From: Actinokineospora terrae
GTDB taxonomy: Bacteria; Actinomycetota; Actinomycetes; Mycobacteriales; Pseudonocardiaceae
NCBI RefSeq assembly: GCF_900111175.1
Contig: NZ_FOGI01000003.1
Location: forward strand, 67,177-131,176
Direction: 5' to 3'
Length of the DNA: 64,000 bases
In this document: positions 27,774-36,809 of the stretch, piece by piece
How the letters are laid out: each line of letters starts with the position of its first letter
Numbering within the stretch: the first letter of the stretch is position 1
Notes under the pieces: model-generated
The model's database searches: none
What the model was told of the DNA's origin: nothing
What the model saw: only the letters and a program-made list of their open reading frames with translations
Translations under genes and position numbers: made by a program

Positions 27774-28663
27774 CTCCCTGTGGTTGCCACCGCGGCGTAC
27801 TCCTCCGCCACGGTTGCCACCAAGTGTCGCGATTCGACCGGGCCGAGGGCTACCCCTCGCAATCTTCCAAACAGCTCCCCGTAGCGGCGAACCGTCTCCG
27901 GCGGCTTGTCGAGGTAGGCGGCGTCGGAGAACATCTCCAGGTAGACGATGTCATTGGCCATCTCGTGGCCGAACCGGAACAGCGTGAAGTCCGTGCACAG
28001 GTGGGCGTAAGACCGGGCGTCGAACGGGATGATCTGGAGCGTTACATTCGGCTGCACAGCGATCTCAGCCAGGTGACGCAGTTGGTCAGCCATCACCGCA
28101 GGCCCGCCGATCTGACGGCGCACCACTGATTCGCTGAGCACGAAGGCGAACCGAGCTGCGTTCTCCCTGTTCAGCAGGGTTCGCCGGTCGGCCCGCACAC
28201 GCAGGGCGTCGTCCACGACATGGTCAGCCGCATCTTCGCCTTGTGCGTCGAACATGGCGCGGATGTAGTCGTCGGTCTGCAGGATGCCGGGGATGATCTC
28301 CGTGCCGACTTCCATGATCTCGCTGGCGTCGGTTTCCAGGTCCCGGAAGGCGCGGAACCAGCGCGGTCCCAGGTAAAGCGTCGTCTCGCCGGTGGGCCTG
28401 CCGCGCTTGGGTTTGGACAGGCGGGACAGTTCTCGGCACCAGAGGCGGTCCTTCTCCGATGCCTGGTAGCGCTCCAGCAGCACGTCCAGGTCGGTCTTGT
28501 CGATGCCGATCTTCCCCGACTCGACGCGGCTGATCTTGTTGCCCGCCTTGCCCAGGTGCTCGGCGGCTTCGTCCTGGGTCAGACCGGCGAGTTCGCGCAG
28601 CCGCAGCAGCTCCGCGCCGAGCAGCCGCCGCTGCATGCTGATCGACCGCGATGGGCTCGTCAT
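27770..28663 (-). CDS. XRE-family regulator with DUF5753 domain
   Basis: 297 residues. The N-terminal helix-turn-helix is seen in RLRELAGLTQDEAAEHLGK followed by GNKISRVESGK, and the remaining ~200 residues are the DUF5753 ligand-binding-like domain (ETDASEIMEVGTEIIPG, LQTDDYIRAM, LTLFRFGHEMANDIVYLE). The ATG at 28663 has GGAAGGAT upstream; an ATG at 28681 would lie upstream of that site. It opens the XRE-DUF397-NACHT operon and probably regulates it. Base composition is lower in GC than asnB and the downstream core genes, consistent with acquisition. Confidence 0.9.
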   Translation of the reverse strand: MTSPSRSISMQRRLLGAELLRLRELAGLTQDEAAEHLGKAGNKISRVESGKIGIDKTDLDVLLERYQASEKDRLWCRELSRLSKPKRGRPTGETTLYLGPRWFRAFRDLETDASEIMEVGTEIIPGILQTDDYIRAMFDAQGEDAADHVVDDALRVRADRRTLLNRENAARFAFVLSESVVRRQIGGPAVMADQLRHLAEIAVQPNVTLQIIPFDARSYAHLCTDFTLFRFGHEMANDIVYLEMFSDAAYLDKPPETVRRYGELFGRLRGVALGPVESRHLVATVAEEYAAVATTGR

Positions 28664-28877
28664 GGCCGTAGATCCTTCCACAGCCGATCACGTTGAGTGA
28701 CCCGCACCGGATCACTCGTTTAGGTGACTATACAAACTGGAGTTACACAATAAGCTCATCGGCACTGGGTAGCCAGTGACGCTGGCAAATCGTGAAGGTG
28801 CACGGTTGCGACCGTAACCGTTGCGGCGATGACAAGAACCAGCGGGGTCCAATATTAGCCCACGACGGAGGCAATTC
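28664..28877. promoter_or_regulatory. AT-rich divergent promoter region of the XRE operon
   Basis: The 214 bp between divergent starts contain an AT-rich stretch around 28718-28755 unlike its GC-rich surroundings. The minus-strand TATAGT at about 28728-28733 is a candidate -10 for the XRE operon. The plus-strand gene has GGAGG six bases before its ATG. Confidence 0.4.
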
Positions 28878-29192
28878 ATGACCACCATCACCACCGCCGC
28901 CCGCACCAGGCCCCCGGCCTGCGACGAGCCCGAGTTCGCCGCCCTGCTCGCGGGCGCGGTGGCCGACGAGGCCCCCCGCGTCTTCGCCATCGTCGAGGAG
29001 TTCGGCGACCGCCACGACGCCCGCATCGCCGCCTGGGGCATGGCCTTCCCCGAGCACGCCGAACTGGTCGGCATCTACCGCCCGCTGCGGATGACGTTGA
29101 CCGCCCCCGAGTCCGCGCTCCCCCTCTTCACCCGCGCCAACACCCAGGCCCGTCTCATCTGGGCAGCCCCAGAGACCCCCGACGAGATCTGA
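28878..29192 (+). CDS. Small hypothetical protein divergent from the XRE operon
   Basis: 104 residues (MTTITTAARTRPPACDEPEF at the start, then a helical segment EAPRVFAIVEEFGDRHDA). No family is recognised. Similar short proteins are often found beside XRE/DUF397 pairs in actinomycetes, from general recollection. A clear ribosome site (GGAGG) supports the start. It could belong functionally to the XRE-DUF397-NACHT locus because it shares its promoter region. Confidence 0.72.
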   Translation: MTTITTAARTRPPACDEPEFAALLAGAVADEAPRVFAIVEEFGDRHDARIAAWGMAFPEHAELVGIYRPLRMTLTAPESALPLFTRANTQARLIWAAPETPDEI

Positions 29193-29214
29193 GCCCCCGT
29201 GCCCGCTCCGCACA

Positions 29215-29256
29215 GACGTGTGGGGCCGCTCCCAAGAGGAAACGGCCCCACACGTC
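29215..29256. terminator. Bidirectional hairpin between converging genes
   Basis: A 14-bp stem (gacgtgtggggccg and cggccccacacgtc) with a 14-base loop separates the small hypothetical gene from the DUF3043 gene. Confidence 0.8.
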
Positions 29257-29268
29257 GGATAGAGAGAG

Positions 29269-29919
29269 CTAGACGGCGGTACCCGGTGTGACCCGCGGCT
29301 TGGGGACGCGCAGCTTGCGCAGCTGGGTCGCCCGCACGAAGGCGTACCACCCGATCCCGGCGCCGCCGACCGTCTCCTTCGGGAACTTCTCGCGGACCCG
29401 GCGCACGACGCGGCGCCCGTTGAGCACGGCCTCGACGACCATCGCGACCAGCATCACCAGGCAGACCAGGGTCGCGTACTGCTGGACCTTCAGCGAGGTC
29501 GACAGCAGCGACACGAACACCAGGATCGCCAGCGGCATGAACAGGCCCAGCAGGTTGCGCTTGCTGTCGACCAGGTCCCGCACGTACGCCTTGACCGGCC
29601 CGCGGTCGCGCGGCATCAGGTACCGGTCGTCGCCGTCGGCCATCCGGCGGCGCTGCTCGGCGCGCTGTTCGCGGCGCTGCGCGGAGAGGGCCTTGCGGTC
29701 CTCCTTGTTGCCGCGGGCACGCTTGAGCGCCTCACGTGTCGTCTTCGGCGGTGGCGCTACCGGGCCGCGCTTACGCCCCTCGGCCTCGCGGCGCTTGGGG
29801 GTCGGCTTGCCCTTACCGGGCGTGTGGCCCCTGGGCGCAGCGTCGCCGACTGTGACGGCGTCATCCCCCACCTCGGTGGCTTCGGACTTGTCGGCGGAAT
29901 TGCGGCGCAGGAACCTCAC
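29269..29919 (-). CDS. DUF3043 membrane protein
   Basis: 216 residues. A basic, Pro/Lys-rich N-terminal half carries charged helices (KRARGNKEDRKALSAQRRE), followed by the conserved DRYLMPRDRGPVKAYVRD segment and two membrane helices (GLFMPLAILVFVSLLS and TLVCLVMLVAMVVEAV). This matches DUF3043 proteins such as mycobacterial Rv2206. The function is unknown. It is divergent from the glycerate kinase gene, as in mycobacteria. Confidence 0.87.
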   Translation of the reverse strand: MRFLRRNSADKSEATEVGDDAVTVGDAAPRGHTPGKGKPTPKRREAEGRKRGPVAPPPKTTREALKRARGNKEDRKALSAQRREQRAEQRRRMADGDDRYLMPRDRGPVKAYVRDLVDSKRNLLGLFMPLAILVFVSLLSTSLKVQQYATLVCLVMLVAMVVEAVLNGRRVVRRVREKFPKETVGGAGIGWYAFVRATQLRKLRVPKPRVTPGTAV

Positions 29920-29963
29920 GCCGACAAGCGTAGGACAAGCCCGTCTGTCGCTACGCTGCGCCC

Positions 29964-30992
29964 GTGCGAGTCGTCATCGCTCCCGACTGCTTCGGCGGGA
30001 CGCTCACCTCAGCCCAGGCCGCCGACGCGATCGCGGCGGGGTGGCGGAGGGGCGCTCCGGCCCACCGCCTGGTGACCCGCCCGCTCGCCGATGGCGGGAC
30101 GGGGTTCGTCGAGGTGCTGCTGGGCGCTCTTGAGGACGCCACACCGCATCTGACCTCGGTGACCGGGCCGTTGGGCGAGCCCGTCGACGCCAAGTGGCTG
30201 ATCCACGACGGGGTCGCCTACCTGGAGTCGGCGGAGGCGGTCGGCCTGCACCTGGTGCCCGACGACCGGCGCGTCGAGTCGTGCGAGACGGCCACGACCA
30301 GGGGTGTCGGCGAGTTGGTGCTGGCCGCGCGGGACGCCGGGGTGTCGCGGGTGGTGATCGGGCTGGGCGGCTCGGCGACCACGGACGGCGGGCGGGGCGC
30401 GCTGGAGGTGCTCGACGGTCCGCTGCCGGAGCTGTTCGCGGCGGTCGACGTGGAGAACCCGCTGCTCGGCCCGCACGGCGCGGCGGCAACGTTCGGCCCG
30501 CAGAAGGGCGCGGACGAGGCGGCGGTGGACCGGCTGGAGGCGCGGCTGGCGGCCTGGGCGGACGAGGTCGCGATCCGGTACGGGGAAGACCTGCGGGACC
30601 GGCCCGGTGCGGGCGCGGCGGGCGGGCTGGGGTTCGCGTTGATGGCGCTGGGGGCGTCGGTGGTGTCCGGCGCGGAGGTGGTGCAGGCGGCGACCCGGCT
30701 CGACCACGTGCTGGACCGGGCCGACCTGGTCGTCACCGGCGAGGGCAGCTTCGACTGGCAGTCGCTGCGCGGGAAGCTGGTGACGGCGGTGGCGCGGTCG
30801 GCGGCGGAGCGGGGCGTGCCGTGCGTGGTGCTGGCCGGTCAGGTGTCGGTGGGCCGCAGGCAGGCCGGGTCGATCGGGGTCGCGGAGGCGCACGCGGTCA
30901 CCGAACACGCGGGCTCGGTGGACGCCGCACTGTTTGACCCGGTGGGCACCCTGGCTGACCTGGCCGAACACGTGGCGAGGCAGTGGCGGTGA
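29964..30992 (+). CDS. Glycerate kinase
   Basis: 342 residues of the GlxK/GarK glycerate kinase family. Typical segments are VVIAPDCFGGTLTSAQAADA at the N-terminus, RPLADGGTGFVEVL, VIGLGGSATTDGGRGAL and GEGSFDWQSLRGKL. It phosphorylates glycerate with ATP to a phosphoglycerate. The start is GTG. It matches the position of Rv2205c beside the DUF3043 gene and upstream of the iron-sulfur insertion protein. Confidence 0.92.
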   Translation: MRVVIAPDCFGGTLTSAQAADAIAAGWRRGAPAHRLVTRPLADGGTGFVEVLLGALEDATPHLTSVTGPLGEPVDAKWLIHDGVAYLESAEAVGLHLVPDDRRVESCETATTRGVGELVLAARDAGVSRVVIGLGGSATTDGGRGALEVLDGPLPELFAAVDVENPLLGPHGAAATFGPQKGADEAAVDRLEARLAAWADEVAIRYGEDLRDRPGAGAAGGLGFALMALGASVVSGAEVVQAATRLDHVLDRADLVVTGEGSFDWQSLRGKLVTAVARSAAERGVPCVVLAGQVSVGRRQAGSIGVAEAHAVTEHAGSVDAALFDPVGTLADLAEHVARQWR

Positions 30993-31114
30993 CCGCATCC
31001 GTGCCGCTGGGGGTCCCGGGTGTGCCACCATGGACGCGGTAGGCACGGAACAAAGGCCGGGCGAGCGCTGTTGAGTCGGTTACGAGCCCGCGTAGGACTT
31101 TCCCAGGGAGAACG

Positions 31115-31477
31115 ATGACCACCGCTCAGGAGACTGGCACCGAGGCGGCGACCCACGGTGTCGAACTGTCCGCCGCCGCCGCCGTCAAGGCCAAGGCCCT
31201 GCTCGAGCAGGAGGGCCGCGACGACATGCACCTGCGCATCGCCGTGCAGCCCGGTGGCTGTGCGGGTCTGCGCTACCAGCTGTTCTTCGACGAGCGCACC
31301 CTCGACGGGGACCTGTTCCGCGACTTCGACGGCCTGAAGGTCGCCGTGGACCGGATGAGTGCCCCGTACGTGCAGGGTGCGACCATCGACTTCGTCGACA
31401 CGATCGAGAAGCAGGGTTTCACCATCGACAACCCGAACGCGGGCGGCAGCTGCGCCTGCGGCGACTCGTTCCACTAG
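31115..31477 (+). CDS. erpA: Iron-sulfur cluster insertion protein (ErpA/HesB type)
   Basis: 120 residues of the A-type carrier family. The three cluster-binding cysteines are present: one in PGGCAGLRY and two in GGSCACGDSF at the C-terminus. It carries [Fe-S] clusters to apoproteins. In this block the Rieske protein and other Fe-S proteins are possible clients, which is inference. It matches Rv2204c by position. Confidence 0.93.
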   Translation: MTTAQETGTEAATHGVELSAAAAVKAKALLEQEGRDDMHLRIAVQPGGCAGLRYQLFFDERTLDGDLFRDFDGLKVAVDRMSAPYVQGATIDFVDTIEKQGFTIDNPNAGGSCACGDSFH

Positions 31478-31489
31478 TCGTTGCGCCGC

Positions 31490-31520
31490 GAAGGGCCCGT
31501 GACCTGGTCACGGGCCCTTC
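31490..31520 (+). terminator. Terminator after erpA
   Basis: A perfect 15-bp stem (gaagggcccgtgacc and ggtcacgggcccttc) follows the erpA stop by 12 bases. Confidence 0.85.
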
Positions 31521-31625
31521 GCGCGTCTCAGGTCCGCCTGGTCGCCTCGCCTGTCCGGGCGGCGGTGCGCCCGCCAAGCCGGGAACGATGCCGGGCGAGG
31601 ACGAGGGGCGGGCGGCGGGGGAAAG

Positions 31626-31859
31626 TTATACGTACTCGTCTAGGTCTGCTACCTGGGCGTGTGTCGCGTCGTCGACCTGCCAGGGGGCTGGGACGCGCGG
31701 GCCGGGCAGGGCCGGGCGGTGGTGGGTGAGCTCGGGCGGGATGCCCGCGCAGTCGGCGATGAGCTCGCCCATGCTCTCCGGCAGCTGGGCGGCCCGGTGA
31801 TGTGGCGAGGATTCCGGTTCTGCGTCCACCAGGGTCCTCACCTGCTGTGATGCGCTCAT
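31626..31859 (-). CDS. Small hypothetical acidic protein
   Basis: 77 residues (MSASQQVRTLVDAEPE to VADLDEYV), acidic at the C-terminus, with no recognised domain. The ATG at 31859 was chosen; a longer frame extends to 32543 but overlaps the PfkB gene. Codon use (GC-rich third positions, ending in TAC GTA TAA) looks genuine. It lies between erpA and the PfkB kinase and is divergent from the latter. Confidence 0.6.
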   Translation of the reverse strand: MSASQQVRTLVDAEPESSPHHRAAQLPESMGELIADCAGIPPELTHHRPALPGPRVPAPWQVDDATHAQVADLDEYV

Positions 31860-31961
31860 CCTGGCCACGCTAGGCCCCGATGGCGGCAGTTCCCAGGGGT
31901 ACCAGGCGGTAGTGTTCGAAGGTGATCGGATGCCACCCGGGTGGGTGGTAGAACCGCATGA

Positions 31962-33002
<1,041 letters not shown>

Positions 33003-33016
33003 TCTTTCAGTTTTGC

Positions 33017-33046
33017 GGGGCCGTCACCTACTTGGGTGGCGGCCCC
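33017..33046 (+). terminator. Terminator after the PfkB kinase gene
   Basis: The arms ggggccgtcacc and gggtggcggcccc form a stem soon after the stop, flanked by short T runs. Confidence 0.75.
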
Positions 33047-33065
33047 GTTCGCGTCGGCAGGCCGC

Positions 33066-33341
33066 TTATGCCGTGAGTTGGTCTGGTTGTTCCGGCACGG
33101 TGGCGGCGATCAGGTCGGCCAGTGGCAGGTCCACCGCACCGGCGATGGCGGCGACGGTGAAGAAGGCGGGGGTGGGGACTCGGCCGCGTTCGATTTTGCG
33201 GAGGGTCTCGACGGAGATTCTGGCGGCGGCGGCGACGTCGACCATGCTGCGGGGGCCGCGGGCGGTGCGCAGGAGGGTGCCGAGGAGTTCGCCGCGGAGG
33301 CGTTCGTCGGGGCTGAGTGGGGGCCGGACCATGGGTGCCAT
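33066..33341 (-). CDS. Small XRE-family regulator
   Basis: 91 residues, almost entirely one helix-turn-helix domain (VDVAAAARISVETLRKIERG). It starts 11 bp from a 24-bp palindrome shared with the divergent methionine aminopeptidase gene, which it may bind. An ATG three codons downstream (33332) is an alternative start. No ligand domain is present. Confidence 0.85.
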   Translation of the reverse strand: MAPMVRPPLSPDERLRGELLGTLLRTARGPRSMVDVAAAARISVETLRKIERGRVPTPAFFTVAAIAGAVDLPLADLIAATVPEQPDQLTA

Positions 33342-33351
33342 GCTAGCGCGG

Positions 33352-33375
33352 GATAGCTATACCGGTATAGTTATC
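33352..33375. promoter_or_regulatory. 24-bp palindromic operator/promoter between XRE and map genes
   Basis: The central 14 bases CTATACCGGTATAG are a perfect palindrome and the outer bases extend it to 24 with one mismatched pair. Its halves contain TATA-type -10 sequences facing both ways. On the plus strand TATAGT (33366-33371) ends seven bases before the map ATG. It is probably both a symmetric promoter and the XRE binding site. Confidence 0.7.
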
Positions 33376-33378
33376 CGC

Positions 33379-34143
33379 ATGATCGAGCTGAAGACCGCGG
33401 CCGAGCTGGACGCGATGCGGGTTGCGGGGCGGGTGGTCGCCACGGCGTTGACGCGGGTGCGGGCGGCCGCCGACGTGGGGGTCACGCTGCTGGAGCTGGA
33501 CGAGGTGGCGCGGGAGGTGCTGGCCGAGCACAAGGCCGGGTCGTCGTTCCTGGACTACCTGCCCGCGTTCGCGCCGACCCCGTACCCGGCCGTCCTGTGC
33601 ACCTCGGTGAACGACGCGATCGTGCACGGCATCCCGGACCGGACCCGCCTGCGCGACGGCGACCTGCTGAGCATCGACTTCGGCGCGCACGTCGGCGGCT
33701 GGCACGGCGACGCGGCGATGTCCTTCGTCGTCGGCACCCCCGACCCGGCGGACCTGCGCCTGATCGAGACCGCGGAACGGGCCCTCGCGGCGGCGATCGA
33801 GGTGGCCGTCCCCGGCAACCGCCTCGGTGACATCGGCAACGCCATCGGCACCACCGCGCGCGGCGCGGGCTACGGCATCCCCCCGGACTTCGGCGGCCAC
33901 GGCATCGGCCGGTCCATGCACGAGTCCCCGTCGGTCCCCAACGAGGCCCGCCCCGGCCGCGGCCTGCGCCTGCGCGCGGGCATGGTCCTGGCCATCGAGC
34001 CCATGCTGCACGCGGGCACCGACCCCTTCACCACCGACGACGACGGCTGGACCCTGCGCACCACAGACGGCCGCCGAGCCGCCCACGTAGAACACACCGT
34101 CGCCATCACCGACGACGGCCCCCGGATCCTCACGACCCTCTAG
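33379..34143 (+). CDS. map: Methionine aminopeptidase, type I
   Basis: 254 residues that remove the N-terminal Met of new proteins. All five metal ligands are seen: the two Asp in IDFGAHVGGWHGDAAMS, the His in FGGHGIGRS, and the Glu in AIEPM and VEHTVAI. The ATG at 33379 follows a -10-like TATAGT at a distance that suggests a leaderless transcript, as no ribosome site exists. Actinomycetes usually carry more than one map; this copy, under a private XRE repressor, may be the conditional one. Confidence 0.93.
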   Translation: MIELKTAAELDAMRVAGRVVATALTRVRAAADVGVTLLELDEVAREVLAEHKAGSSFLDYLPAFAPTPYPAVLCTSVNDAIVHGIPDRTRLRDGDLLSIDFGAHVGGWHGDAAMSFVVGTPDPADLRLIETAERALAAAIEVAVPGNRLGDIGNAIGTTARGAGYGIPPDFGGHGIGRSMHESPSVPNEARPGRGLRLRAGMVLAIEPMLHAGTDPFTTDDDGWTLRTTDGRRAAHVEHTVAITDDGPRILTTL

Positions 34144-34346
34144 CTGCAGCAACCCCCACCGCAGCAGCCGCCGCCCGCCGGGGGTGCGCCCGCGCCCGCG
34201 CGGCCCGACAGGCCTGCCATGGTCAGGAGCTTGACGGTGTCGGCGTGGCCGTCCGGGCAGGGGGCGGGGTCGTTGGCGGCGATCATGGGGCGGTTGACGT
34301 CGTAGGTGGCGCCGCATTCGCGGCAGCGGAACTCGTAGGTGGGCAC
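34140..34346 (-). CDS. FmdB-type zinc ribbon protein
   Basis: 68 residues. The N-terminal zinc ribbon (MPTYEFRCRECGATYDV, then PCPDGHAD) is typical of FmdB/CxxC-CxxC putative regulators, and the tail is rich in Cys and Gly (GGGCCGGGCCS). Its stop overlaps the map stop on the other strand. The function is not established for the family. Confidence 0.88.
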   Translation of the reverse strand: MPTYEFRCRECGATYDVNRPMIAANDPAPCPDGHADTVKLLTMAGLSGRAGAGAPPAGGGCCGGGCCS

Positions 34347-34359
34347 GGGGTCATTATCC

Positions 34360-36141
34360 TCACCGGCTGTAGTCGCGGAAACCCTTCCCGGTTTTGCGAC
34401 CCAGGCGGCCCGCGGTGACCAGGTGCTCCAGCAGCGGGGCTGGCGCGTAGCCGGACTCGTGGAACTCGTTGAAGAGGGTCCGCTCGATGGCCAGCGACAC
34501 GTCGAGGCCGACCACGTCGAGCAGTTCGAACGGCCCCATCGGCAGCCCGCAGCCGACCTTCATCGCCGTGTCGATGTCGTCGGCGTCGGCGTAGTGCGCC
34601 TCCAGCATGCGCACCGCGTCGTTGAGGTACGGGAACAGCAGGGCGTTGACGATGAACCCGGCGCGGTCGCCACAGTGCACCGGGTGCTTGCCGACCCGCG
34701 CGCACACCGCCCCCGCGGTCGCCACGACGTCGGCCCCGGTGGAGATCGTCGAGACGACCTCGACCAGCTTCATCACCGGCGCCGGGTTGAAGAAGTGCAG
34801 CCCGATGACGTCCTGCGGCCGGGAGGTCGCCGCCGCGCACTCGATGACCGGCAGTGACGACGTCGTGGTCGCCAGCACGGCACCGGGCTTCGCGACCTCG
34901 TCCAGCGCGCCGAACACCGCCTGCTTGACCGACAACTCCTCCGCGACCGCCTCGATCACGAGGTCGCAGTCGGCCAACTCGGCGAACTCGACCGCAGGCG
35001 TGATCCGTCCCAGCGTCGCGTTTCGATCCTCTTCGGACAGTCGCCCCTTGGCCACCTGACGGTCGAGCGACTTGCCGACTTTCCCGATCGCCGCAGCCGC
35101 CTTCTCCGCCGACCGCGCACGCAGGATGACGTCAAACCCCTTGCTTGCGAACACTTCCACGATGCCGGTGGCCATGGTCCCGGTTCCGACGACGCCGACT
35201 CGCCGCACCTCGCGCACGCCTTTTGTGTCCTCAGAGGACGTTCTGGGTGTCTGCGCGTCAGCCACCACGGTAGGCGAGTCGGGGCCGTCGTAGGTGTAGA
35301 AGCCGCGGCCGCTCTTGCGCCCCAACAGGCCTGCGGTGATCATCTGCTTGAGGATCGGCGTCGGCGCGTGCAACCGATTGCGCGACTGGCCGTACATCGT
35401 CTCCAGGATCTCGTACGCGGTGTCGAGGCCGATGAGGTCCAGCAGCGCCAACGGGCCCATCGGGTAGCCGCAGCCGAACCGCATGGCCGCGTCGAGGTCT
35501 TCCCTTGTGGCGTAACGGGACTCGTACATGGCGACGGCGTGGTTGAGGTACCCGAACAGCAGCGCGTTCGCGATGAACCCGGCCCGGTCGCCGATCACCA
35601 CCGGCTCCTTGCCCAACCGCCGCGCGAACTCGACCACGTCGGCGACCACATCCGGCTCGGTGACGACCGTGCGCACGACCTCGGTCAGTCGCAGAACCGG
35701 CGCCGGGTTGAAGAAGTGCAACCCGACAACCTTCCCCGGCCGTCCGGTGTGGACACTGATCTGCGTGACCGACAACGAAGACGTGTTCGACGCCAGCACC
35801 ACCTCCGGCCGCACGATCCGGTCCACCTCGGCGAACAGGCGGGCCTTGAGGTCCAACGACTCCGGAATCGCCTCGATGACGAGGTCGACGTCGGCGAGAT
35901 CGGTCAACGCGGTGCCGTAGCTGATCAACCCCAGCAGAGCATCACGCGCCCCGCCGTCGAGCTTGCCCTTGGCGACCGCCCGGGAGGTGGAGTGCTCGAT
36001 GTGCCCGCGGCCCCGCTCAACCCCTGCGGCATCGACGTCGACGGCGATCACGCGCACGCCACTGCGCGCCAGTACCTCCGCGATCCCAGCCCCCATGGTG
36101 CCCAACCCGACAACGCCGACGATGGTGATTTCCCGCGCCAC
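34360..36141 (-). CDS. Tandem-module 3-hydroxyacyl-CoA dehydrogenase
   Basis: 593 residues made of two complete 3-hydroxyacyl-CoA dehydrogenase modules. Each has an NAD-binding glycine loop (GVVGLGTMGAGIAEVL near the N-terminus, VGVVGTGTMATGIVEVF near residue 305), a catalytic-His segment (LHFFNPAPV in both), and a C-terminal 3HCDH domain (GFIANALLFGYLN and GFIVNALLFPYLN). It should oxidise 3-hydroxybutyryl-CoA or longer thioesters. The GTG at 36141 with GGGAGG upstream was chosen; the open frame to 36669 covers repeat-rich DNA and is not believed. No other fatty-acid gene is adjacent. Confidence 0.9.
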   Translation of the reverse strand: MAREITIVGVVGLGTMGAGIAEVLARSGVRVIAVDVDAAGVERGRGHIEHSTSRAVAKGKLDGGARDALLGLISYGTALTDLADVDLVIEAIPESLDLKARLFAEVDRIVRPEVVLASNTSSLSVTQISVHTGRPGKVVGLHFFNPAPVLRLTEVVRTVVTEPDVVADVVEFARRLGKEPVVIGDRAGFIANALLFGYLNHAVAMYESRYATREDLDAAMRFGCGYPMGPLALLDLIGLDTAYEILETMYGQSRNRLHAPTPILKQMITAGLLGRKSGRGFYTYDGPDSPTVVADAQTPRTSSEDTKGVREVRRVGVVGTGTMATGIVEVFASKGFDVILRARSAEKAAAAIGKVGKSLDRQVAKGRLSEEDRNATLGRITPAVEFAELADCDLVIEAVAEELSVKQAVFGALDEVAKPGAVLATTTSSLPVIECAAATSRPQDVIGLHFFNPAPVMKLVEVVSTISTGADVVATAGAVCARVGKHPVHCGDRAGFIVNALLFPYLNDAVRMLEAHYADADDIDTAMKVGCGLPMGPFELLDVVGLDVSLAIERTLFNEFHESGYAPAPLLEHLVTAGRLGRKTGKGFRDYSR

Positions 36142-36249
36142 AGCGACCTCCCGCGTTGCTACCTGCCGGTAACATCTTGCGCTGATGATGCCACGAGGGG
36201 TGGAGGGTGGGGGGTGAGGTGCGCCACTGGACCGGTTCTGCTGGGGTGG

Positions 36250-36340
36250 GTTGTCCACAGGGGGCTGGTCGCTCCGCTCGGTTTGTCGGTGGCTCTCGGT
36301 AAGCTGTATATCGGGGGCTGCTGTGACGAGTTTGATCTTG
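36250..36340 (-). repeat. Dispersed extragenic repeat, copy B
   Basis: The reverse complement matches copy A at 20733-20824 (40 of the first 46 positions, plus a shared CTGTGGA(T/C)AAC end). It lies upstream of the hydroxyacyl-CoA dehydrogenase gene. Confidence 0.7.
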
Positions 36341-36431
36341 AGCTGAGGGGTGTTCGGCTCTCGGTCTCGGCTTCGCCGTCGACGGACAGACCTCGCCTTC
36401 GGCATTGGCCTGGGCGCGAGTGTTGAGCTTT

Positions 36432-36576
36432 GCTCGATGGGGCGGACTCGTTTTGCGCGGGGCCCCTGCACCCTCCTGGGAAGAGCACAAAGGCGGGGCC
36501 TGAAAAGCGGCCCTCCCCCGCGCGGCGAGCTTACGGAGGGTGCCACCCCACACAAAACAAGTCCGCCCCATCGAGC
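36432..36576. repeat. Large inverted repeat, possible MITE or structured RNA
   Basis: The 31-base arms at 36432-36462 and 36546-36576 are reverse complements at 28 positions (GCTCGATGGGGCGGACT core). Inside them GCACCCTCC and GGAGGGTGC pair again after a short offset, so the whole 145 bp can fold into one long hairpin. No flanking target duplication was identified. Confidence 0.75.
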
Positions 36577-36809
36577 AGTTGGCACCAGCGACTCCGAGGA
36601 GCGCGTGTGGGCCAACGACTCAGAGGGGCGCGGTGGGACAAACGACCTTGGTGGGCACGTGGAGGCCAACGTCGCACGGTCTCTATCGGGTTGGGGGCAG
36701 AGAGTCCGAGGAGCGCGGTTCGGCCAACGAACGTGGAGGCGGGTGAGGGCCGACGATCGTGAGCGCGGGATGGCCCTGTGTCAGCTCGTATGGACCAGGG
36801 TGGGCGCGG

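Larger units (their letters stand above)
36142..36809. other. 668-bp repeat-rich intergenic region
   Basis: No gene is supported. The region contains copy B of a dispersed repeat (36250-36340), a large inverted repeat (36432-36576), and several short GGCCAACGA-like repeats between 36600 and 36760. All long open frames here overlap one another in several frames and lack ribosome sites. Confidence 0.65.

Noticed and set aside
36142..36669. N-terminal extension of the hydroxyacyl-CoA dehydrogenase by about 176 residues
   Set aside because: The extension is low-complexity, runs through the dispersed and inverted repeats, and a ribosome site exists before the GTG at 36141 where the NAD-binding fold begins.
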